This document shows, in pieces, positions 7,649-12,186 of a stretch of 12,186 nt of DNA. Position 1 is the stretch's first letter; every line of letters begins with the position of its first letter. This stretch comes from an uncultured Lachnospiraceae bacterium (GTDB lineage: Bacteria; Bacillota; Clostridia; Lachnospirales; Lachnospiraceae): contig CAJLUP010000049.1 in the NCBI GenBank assembly GCA_905209865.1, positions 1 to 12,186 of the forward strand. The letters run 5' to 3'. Made by a program: the position numbers and the translations under genes. Under the pieces are notes generated by a model, which was not told where the DNA came from, made no database searches, and saw only the letters and a program-made list of their open reading frames with translations.

Positions 7649-7685
7649 AAAAAGGTTGGTATTAAGATAGCACTTAATACCAACC
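7649..7685 (-). terminator. Perfect 13-bp inverted repeat with T-run, possible terminator of the sugar operon and operator
   Basis: GGTTGGTATTAAG (7654-7666) and its exact reverse complement (7673-7685) flank a 6-base loop. On the minus strand the second arm is followed by five T (7653-7649), the form of an intrinsic terminator, and it begins about 45 bases after the glucosidase stop. No T-run follows on the plus strand. The same repeat covers the spacer and -10 of the promoter for the sulfhydrylase operon, so it may also be a repressor-binding site. Confidence 0.6.
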
Positions 7686-7692
7686 GCGTCAA
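7664..7692 (-). promoter_or_regulatory. Promoter of the sulfhydrylase-cysK-Rrf2-ykgJ operon
   Basis: On the minus strand TTGACG (7692-7687, 5 of 6 consensus) is followed after 17 bases by TATCTT (7669-7664, 4 of 6). Transcription should start near 7657, some 43 bases before the ATG. The 13-bp inverted repeat spans the spacer and -10 exactly, so a bound dimer would block polymerase. A transcript starting here would lack nearly all of the hairpin and escape termination at it. Confidence 0.6.
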
Positions 7693-7730
7693 TAGGTTTT
7701 TTAATTTTTTTTATTTTTCCGAGAATTTCC

Positions 7731-9422
7731 TTATTCAATCTCTGTTTCCAGTAAATATACACACGCTCCATACGGCTCTAATGCAAAATCTCTTTCAAGT
7801 GTTTCCGCCGCGTTATAGTTCGAAATCAGAAGTCTGCTCTTTGCCGCCTGCACATTTTCGTCTACATGATAATTGATCGGCTCATCCGTAAAGTTACCGA
7901 CTACAAGAAGCGTCTCCTTCTCTCCTTTTCTAAGATACGCATATACGCTTTCATTTTCCTGATCCAAAAGCTCATATACCCCGTCTGTGATGATCGGCAT
8001 CTCATGACGAAGCCGGATCAGTTCTTGATAATAGTAAAAGATTGAATCCGGATCTGCAAGACATTGTTCTGCATTGATCTCTTTATAGTTTTTATTCACT
8101 CCGATCCACGGAGTTCCCTCTGTGAATCCGGCATTTGCTGTATCATCCCACTGCATAGGAGTTCTCGCGTTATCCCGTGATTTCAGGCTAAGAAGCTCCA
8201 GCGTATCCTTTTCGGAAAAACCTTTCCGTTCCGTGAAATCCCGGAAAATGTCAAGCGCCTCCACATCTTTATATTCTTCTATAGACTCGAAATGAGCATT
8301 TGTCATCCCCAGCTCTTCCCCCTCATAAATATACGGAGTTCCCTGCATCATATGGAGGATCGTTCCAAGCATTTTTGCAGACTTGACGCGATACGGCGTC
8401 GATTCATTTCCAAAACGGGACACCGCCCTTGCCTGATCATGATTGCTCCAGTAAAGACTGTTCCATCCGTTACATTCACGCATCGCATCCTGCCATCTCG
8501 TCATCACTTTTTTTAGGTCCGTCAATTTCACACGGTTTTTCGCATACTTTCCGTTTTCATCATAATCAAGATGCATATGATCAAAATGAAAAACCATATT
8601 CAGTTCATGACGGTCTGCCGCCGTATACGGAACTGCCTCGTCTGCACTTGTATGGGGCGCTTCTCCTACAGTCATGATGTCATATTTGCTCAGCACTTCC
8701 CGATTCATTTCCTGCAAATATTCATGGACACGCGGACCGCTTGCACAACCTGCATAATAACTTCCATATTCTTTGTTTTGGATTACCGGACCATCAGGAT
8801 AAGCCGGGTCTTTCGAAATCAAAGTGATCACATCCATCCGAAATCCATCGATCCCTTTTTCCAGCCAAAATCGAAGAATCTCATATACCTCTGCTCTTAC
8901 TTTCGGGTTTTCCCAGTTCAGATCTGGCTGTTCTTTTGCAAACAGATGAAGATAATACTGCGCTGTCTCATCCACATACTCCCATGTAGATCCGCCAAAG
9001 CTTGATCCCCAGTTATTCGGGATCGTATCTTTCCATATGTAATAATCATGATATGGGTTTTCTTTCCCTTTCTTTGCTTCTTCAAACCACGGATGTTTGT
9101 CTGACGTATGATTAACAACAAGGTCCAAAATAATCCTCATACCTTTTTCATGCGCTTCTTTTAACAGCAGCTCAAACTCTTCCATTGTTCCAAGCTCCGG
9201 CTCGATCTTTCTGTAATTCGAAATATCATACCCATTATCGACCTGCGGTGATTCATAGATCGGATTCAGCCAGATCACATCGATCCCCAGCTTTTTAAGA
9301 TAAGACAGTTTCGCCCTGATTCCGTTCAGATCTCCAAAACCGTCTCCATCTGAATCGTAGAAACTTTTCGGATAAATTTGATATACTACACTGTTTTTCC
9401 ACCATGCCGTCTTCTTACTCAT
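7731..9422 (-). CDS. GH13 alpha-glucosidase, probably oligo-1,6-glucosidase (isomaltase) type
   Basis: A 563-residue cytoplasmic glycoside hydrolase with no signal peptide. It has a calcium-site loop DSDGDGFGDL (23-32) and the four GH13 regions: DLVVNH (100-105), GFRMDVI with nucleophile Asp197, GEAPHTS with acid/base Glu254, and SNHDQ (326-330) with Asp329. QPDLNWEN (165-172) is typical of the oligo-1,6-glucosidase / trehalose-6-phosphate hydrolase branch. Val198, right after the nucleophile, is the residue usually found in alpha-1,6-specific enzymes, where alpha-1,4-specific ones carry Ala or Thr. The ATG at 9422 overlaps the EIIA stop by 8 bases, and GAGGA at 9431-9435 inside the EIIA coding sequence serves as ribosome binding site. 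Placement as last gene of a PTS operon suggests it cleaves what the PTS brings in. A phospho-disaccharide hydrolase (TreC-like) is the main alternative. Confidence 0.93.
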   Translation of the reverse strand: MSKKTAWWKNSVVYQIYPKSFYDSDGDGFGDLNGIRAKLSYLKKLGIDVIWLNPIYESPQVDNGYDISNYRKIEPELGTMEEFELLLKEAHEKGMRIILDLVVNHTSDKHPWFEEAKKGKENPYHDYYIWKDTIPNNWGSSFGGSTWEYVDETAQYYLHLFAKEQPDLNWENPKVRAEVYEILRFWLEKGIDGFRMDVITLISKDPAYPDGPVIQNKEYGSYYAGCASGPRVHEYLQEMNREVLSKYDIMTVGEAPHTSADEAVPYTAADRHELNMVFHFDHMHLDYDENGKYAKNRVKLTDLKKVMTRWQDAMRECNGWNSLYWSNHDQARAVSRFGNESTPYRVKSAKMLGTILHMMQGTPYIYEGEELGMTNAHFESIEEYKDVEALDIFRDFTERKGFSEKDTLELLSLKSRDNARTPMQWDDTANAGFTEGTPWIGVNKNYKEINAEQCLADPDSIFYYYQELIRLRHEMPIITDGVYELLDQENESVYAYLRKGEKETLLVVGNFTDEPINYHVDENVQAAKSRLLISNYNAAETLERDFALEPYGACVYLLETEIE

Positions 9423-9837
9423 CTTCCTCGTCCTCATCATCTGCAATCTCATTGATATACTTCATTTCTTCTCTTGCCGCTTCGATCATTTCTTTCATAC
9501 GTTCTTCTGTAATATATTCTCCCTGCGGTTCCATCGCAATCTGAAATGCAAGAGGAAGATTCATACCGCTTACAATATGTGTATGCGGTCTTGTACGGTA
9601 TTTAAAAAACTTTTGATTCACACTTCCTGCCATCAGATCTGTCAGTACAACAACTTCATCTTCCTCCTCGAATCCATCCATCACTTCTTCAATCGTCTCC
9701 TCTGCGGAACGATTGTCTACATATGCTGACAATGCGATCGTCTCCTGTATTCCTCCCGAAATAAAATTCAGCGTATCTTTCATACCGTCCGCCATCTTCT
9801 CATGAGACGCAATTACTAAAATTCGTTTCATACTCAT
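9415..9837 (-). CDS. PTS EIIA component, mannose family
   Basis: A 140-residue cytoplasmic phosphocarrier that takes phosphate from HPr and hands it to EIIB. The N-terminus MSMKRILVIASHEKMADGMK contains the phosphorylated His12 in the usual place for EIIA-Man, followed by SGG and, further on, VVLTDLMAGSVNQKF, a conserved family loop. The tail is very acidic (DDEDEEDE). The frame is open further upstream, but that would run into EIID. AGGGGA about 10 bases before the ATG at 9837 supports this start, with MKRIL at 9831 as an alternative. It lies 29 bases after EIID and overlaps the glucosidase start by 8 bases. The separate EIIA gene, not fused to EIIB, matches many clostridial mannose-family systems. 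Confidence 0.92.
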   Translation of the reverse strand: MSMKRILVIASHEKMADGMKDTLNFISGGIQETIALSAYVDNRSAEETIEEVMDGFEEEDEVVVLTDLMAGSVNQKFFKYRTRPHTHIVSGMNLPLAFQIAMEPQGEYITEERMKEMIEAAREEMKYINEIADDEDEEDE

Positions 9838-9866
9838 ATTACCTGTTCCCCTTTCCTGTCTGTTTC

Positions 9867-10721
9867 CTATACAGTAAGAATTCCGAAAAATGCACATACC
9901 AGCGAGATCACAATAATAAGAAGGATCAGTTTTGTAGCCGTCCATTTCTTATTCCCCAGCAGCTTGTAAACGAGAAGAGTCAAAAGAACCGGAAGAAGCG
10001 ACGGCATGATCTTATCCAAAATATCCGTCTGCAAATTCAGCGCCACTTCGCCGACTTTAAAATTCAATGCCGTCGTTACTTTTACAGACGTAGCGATCAA
10101 CGCACCTACTACGCTTAATCCCATAATGGATGCCGCCTCTGTAAATGCAGTCAGACGTTTTCCTAAATTAGTGATCAATTTTGTTCCCGAAGTATATCCG
10201 ATCTGAAACATCTTCGATTTCACAAACCAAAATGCAATATTGCACAAAAGCCAAATAATCGCGCCGAGAGGATTTCCCTGCTGTGCCATATAACCGGATA
10301 TAGATCCGATGATTGTCGGCCACAGTACCCACACGAGAGTATCGCCAACTCCTGCGAATGGTCCCATCAAACTTGTCTTCAAAGATTGAACTGTGTCTTT
10401 TGCCGCTATACCGTCTTTTTCCTCCACTGCAAGCGTTGCCCCAAGGATCATACTGGACATAACAGTGGTAGAATTAAAGTAATTAAAGTGATTATTTAAT
10501 GCCATCTTATACTCATCGTCTTTTTTATAAATCTTTCTCAGTACCGGCGCCATTGCCCACGCGATTGCCGGACCCATTTGCGATTCGTAATTAAAAATGT
10601 TGCATGCCATAAAGTTGTATCTGGCGGCTGTTTTTCTCAGATCACGCTTCGTCACTTTATAACGTTCTTCCGTCTGTACATCGATTCCCTGATTTATTTC
10701 TTTTTGTACCTCATTATTCAT
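9867..10721 (-). CDS. PTS EIID component, mannose family
   Basis: A 284-residue membrane subunit that forms the sugar channel with EIIC. The N-terminal third carries the family signature (KRDLRKTAARYNFMA, NYESQMGPAIAWAM) and the amphipathic segment FNYFNSTTVMSSMILG. The middle holds GPFAGVGDTLVW, a strongly conserved EIID motif, and the C-terminus has hydrophobic helices ending in FGILTV. The ATG at 10721 overlaps the EIIC stop by 8 bases, with GGGAG at 10731-10735 nine bases upstream. In-frame ATGs at 10730 and 10742 are possible but have no fitting ribosome binding site. It ends in a TAG codon. Sugar specificity within the mannose / fructose / sorbose / amino sugar group is not readable here. 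Confidence 0.94.
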   Translation of the reverse strand: MNNEVQKEINQGIDVQTEERYKVTKRDLRKTAARYNFMACNIFNYESQMGPAIAWAMAPVLRKIYKKDDEYKMALNNHFNYFNSTTVMSSMILGATLAVEEKDGIAAKDTVQSLKTSLMGPFAGVGDTLVWVLWPTIIGSISGYMAQQGNPLGAIIWLLCNIAFWFVKSKMFQIGYTSGTKLITNLGKRLTAFTEAASIMGLSVVGALIATSVKVTTALNFKVGEVALNLQTDILDKIMPSLLPVLLTLLVYKLLGNKKWTATKLILLIIVISLVCAFFGILTV

Positions 10722-11502
10722 CAAAATCATCTCCCATCTCATCAGCCTGTCCGACTGCCGCCGCTGCTGTATCTGCTTTATTCATTTCTGTTGTAAAATA
10801 CCAAAATGCCGCCGCAAATCCTACGATTGCAATTCCAAGTACCGGAACTCCCAAATATGCAGACAATACAAATCCAACTAAGATAAACGGAAGGAATTTT
10901 TTAACCGGCATATATCTCATCAGCATTCCGATACCGACTACAGGAAGCATTCCTGCCGCGATAGAAAGACCATTTGTCACCCATTCCGGAATTACTTTCA
11001 GGATCAATTCCACAACGCTTGCGCCGAAACATACTACAATCACCGTAGGGATCACAGTCTGCAAAGAACAAAGGATCGGTCCAAGCCAAGCTTCCCTATT
11101 CATCGCTTTCCATTTTCCTGCATTATTATCTGTCTGCATTTTATGAGCAACAAAGTTCAAAATAATTCTTACGACAACTTCCAACTGGATTGCCAAAAGT
11201 CCAACCGGAAGTCCGACTGCAACCGCCGCATCAATTCCTGTTCCTGTCCGCACTGCGATAAATGTTCCAATGATCGTCGCCAGTCCGTAGTTCGGAGCAG
11301 AGGCTCCTCCCAAAGCTGCAACTCCAAGAGACATCAACTGGAAAGTTCCTCCGATCATAAGACCGGTGTTCATATCTCCCATAATCAGACCTGAAATCAT
11401 TCCTACAATTACTGAAAACCATGACATAACGACCGGTCCGTTCTGATCGACCGTCATATACCCTGCCAAAACTACGATCAAAATATTCTGTATTACTTCC
11501 AT
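10714..11502 (-). CDS. PTS EIIC component, mannose/sorbose family
   Basis: A 262-residue polytopic membrane protein, partner of EIID in sugar translocation. It is hydrophobic almost throughout. Family motifs include LAGYMTVDQNGP near residue 13, GDMNTGLMIGGTFQLMSLG around 42-60 and GGASAPNYGLATIIGT around 65-80. The last 30 residues are soluble and acidic (ADEMGDDFDE). GAGGTGAAAGG immediately upstream supports the ATG at 11502. It follows EIIB by 38 bases. Length is normal. The acidic end codons also carry the ribosome binding site for EIID. Confidence 0.94.
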   Translation of the reverse strand: MEVIQNILIVVLAGYMTVDQNGPVVMSWFSVIVGMISGLIMGDMNTGLMIGGTFQLMSLGVAALGGASAPNYGLATIIGTFIAVRTGTGIDAAVAVGLPVGLLAIQLEVVVRIILNFVAHKMQTDNNAGKWKAMNREAWLGPILCSLQTVIPTVIVVCFGASVVELILKVIPEWVTNGLSIAAGMLPVVGIGMLMRYMPVKKFLPFILVGFVLSAYLGVPVLGIAIVGFAAAFWYFTTEMNKADTAAAAVGQADEMGDDFDE

Positions 11503-11540
11503 ATCCTTTCACCTCAATCTCTCTTCGAAAATCATCTCAC

Positions 11541-11999
11541 TTAATACGCCTCTTCTGCATCTGTCGGAACGTACTGGATCACAACCGGAATTCCCTTTGC
11601 CTTAATTATTTCAAGATCTTCTTTTTCTTTTTCATTTAATGCAATAAATTTAGAAACCGGAGTTCTTCCATCTTCATTAAAAATAATTCCGAGATCAACT
11701 TTCGGTATTTCAACTCCACCTTCAATCAGACGAATCAATGTCTCCGGTTCTTTTACAAGGACAAACACTCTTTGACCATCATATTTTCCGGCTTTAAAAT
11801 TCGTGATCGCTGTCTCTGTCGAAATGACCGACACCCCCGTACCTGCCGGTTTTGCCATACGCATACTCGCTTTCACTTCTTCGTTGCTGCAAAGCACATC
11901 GTCCACAACCATAAATCTTTTCACCTGAAGCGCCGGAGCCCACTGATTTACAATCAGTCCGTGAATCAAACGTTGATCAATTCTTGCCAATACTACCAT
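11541..11999 (-). CDS. PTS EIIB component, mannose/fructose/sorbose family
   Basis: A 152-residue cytoplasmic protein that is phosphorylated by EIIA and passes phosphate to the incoming sugar. The N-terminus LARIDQRLIHGLIVNQW contains the phosphorylated His13 and is diagnostic for the family. Conserved later segments include VVDD followed by ASMRMAKP, and DGQRVFVLVKEP. CAGGAGG at 12007-12013, 7 bases before the ATG at 11999, is near-perfect and makes the start certain. It is the first gene of the operon, behind a promoter region with two inverted repeats. The order B-C-D-A-glucosidase suggests one transcript. Confidence 0.95.
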   Translation of the reverse strand: MVVLARIDQRLIHGLIVNQWAPALQVKRFMVVDDVLCSNEEVKASMRMAKPAGTGVSVISTETAITNFKAGKYDGQRVFVLVKEPETLIRLIEGGVEIPKVDLGIIFNEDGRTPVSKFIALNEKEKEDLEIIKAKGIPVVIQYVPTDAEEAY

Positions 12000-12044
12000 T
12001 TTTCTTCCTCCTGTTTTTTGAATATTTTTTCACTTTTATTTATT

Positions 12045-12074
12045 TTTATATTGAAAATCTTTCTGCATTTTCAT
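12045..12074 (-). promoter_or_regulatory. Tentative promoter of the PTS-glucosidase operon
   Basis: On the minus strand ATGAAA (12074-12069, 4 of 6) and TATAAA (12050-12045, 5 of 6) are separated by 18 bases. This is the best match I found in very AT-rich DNA. The implied transcript would start near 12038 and have a leader of about 38 bases before EIIB. I saw no sigma-54 type (GG/GC) promoter, although some mannose-family PTS operons use one. Confidence 0.35.
12052..12073. repeat. 7-bp inverted repeat inside the PTS promoter
   Basis: TGAAAAT and ATTTTCA are perfect reverse complements separated by 8 bases. The repeat sits between the proposed -35 and -10 hexamers, a normal place for a repressor site. 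AT-rich composition makes a chance match possible. Confidence 0.35.
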
Positions 12075-12076
12075 TT

Positions 12077-12092
12077 TTGGTATCGTTACCAA
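12077..12092. promoter_or_regulatory. LacI-family operator
   Basis: TTGGTATCGTTACCAA has perfect 6-bp arms (TTGGTA and TACCAA) around a central CG, the usual form of operators for LacI/GalR-family regulators. It lies just upstream of the proposed PTS promoter and about 45 bases below the end of a LacI-type gene, which is the likely regulator. It fits the CcpA cre consensus only partly. Confidence 0.7.
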
Positions 12093-12104
12093 TTTTTTTG
12101 TTTT

Positions 12105-12132
12105 AAAAACCGGTCTTAGATTTTACCGGTTT
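12105..12132 (-). terminator. Intrinsic terminator after the LacI-type gene
   Basis: On the minus strand AAACCGGT and ACCGGTTT pair as an 8-bp stem around a 10-base loop, followed directly by two more T, so the transcript ends in a run of five U. It begins 4 bases after the regulator stop codon and separates that gene from the PTS operon. Confidence 0.7.
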
Positions 12133-12136
12133 CTGT

Positions 12137-12186
12137 TTACGCCGACTGTCTGACAATCAGCTTCAAATCTAACTCTTTTCTTATTG
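12137..12186 (-). CDS. C-terminal end of a LacI/GalR-family regulator (partial)
   Basis: Only the last 16 codons are in the window, ending in KELDLKLIVRQSA and a TAA stop. A final strand of the form LxLKLIVRxS is the usual C-terminus of LacI/GalR repressors. The DNA-binding domain lies beyond the window edge. Its position just upstream of a LacI-type operator and a sugar PTS operon in the same direction makes it the likely local regulator. The family call rests on few residues plus the matching operator. Confidence 0.65.
   Translation of the reverse strand, partial: IRKELDLKLIVRQSA

Noticed and set aside
7615..7730. SAM riboswitch or T-box leader for the sulfhydrylase operon
   Set aside because: Only about 43 bases separate the predicted transcript start from the ATG, and I see no SAM-box or T-box sequence. 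The dyad fits an operator or terminator better.
8571..9005. Plus-strand open frame of 144 codons opposite the glucosidase
   Set aside because: It is fully inside a confidently assigned GH13 gene on the other strand, with no supporting start signal.
12077..12092. CcpA cre site
   Set aside because: Several defined cre positions mismatch, while the arms and central CG fit a LacI-type operator and a LacI-type gene ends next to it.
7654..12092. Same regulator for the dyads at 7654-7685 and 12077-12092 because both contain TTGGTA and TACCAA
   Set aside because: Half-site distance differs strongly and the first lacks the central CG, so the shared hexamer is probably chance.
11541..12105. Sigma-54 promoter of LevR-type control for the PTS
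   Set aside because: No GG/GC-type -24/-12 element is visible upstream of EIIB.

Overview
The window looks like chromosomal DNA from an anaerobic, low-to-moderate-GC Firmicute. A gut Lachnospiraceae-type Clostridium (Dorea, Blautia or Coprococcus-like) is my best guess. This rests on strong AGGAGG-type ribosome binding sites, a mannose-family PTS with separate A, B, C and D genes, an Rrf2 regulator carrying IscR-like cysteines, and codon choice. The genus cannot be fixed from sequence alone. Eleven complete genes and one gene end are recognised, all on the minus strand, so transcription runs from high to low coordinates. There is no gene-free stretch over 300 bases, and I see no tRNA, rRNA, insertion sequence or CRISPR array.

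Region 1 (12186 down to 7731) is a sugar uptake and cleavage operon. The end of a LacI-type regulator and its terminator lie first. A promoter region with two inverted repeats follows, then PTS EIIB, EIIC, EIID, EIIA and a GH13 alpha-glucosidase with isomaltase-like active-site motifs. EIIC/EIID and EIIA/glucosidase overlap by 8 bases each, which suggests translational coupling.

Region 2 (7730 down to 4155) is a sulfur amino acid operon: O-acetylhomoserine sulfhydrylase, cysteine synthase (cysK), an Rrf2 regulator with Fe-S-type cysteines, and a YkgJ-family CxxCxxCC protein. It starts at a promoter (TTGACG, 17 bp, TATCTT). A perfect 13-bp inverted repeat lies over the spacer and -10 of that promoter. 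The same repeat ends in five T on the coding strand, so it could also terminate transcripts arriving from the sugar operon.

Region 3 (4154 down to 90) is a three-gene operon: a DUF454/YbaN membrane protein and two exporter-fold ABC half-transporters that probably form a heterodimer. Its promoter (TTGAAA, 17 bp, TATTAT) is overlapped by a 15-bp sequence matching the Fur box at 12 of 14 defined positions. This suggests iron control. The pair may therefore be a haem, siderophore or thiol transporter rather than a drug exporter.

Regions 2 and 3 together suggest a sulfur / Fe-S / iron neighbourhood: cysteine supply under a probable Fe-S or cysteine-sensing regulator, next to a membrane system under probable iron control. 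That link is inference.
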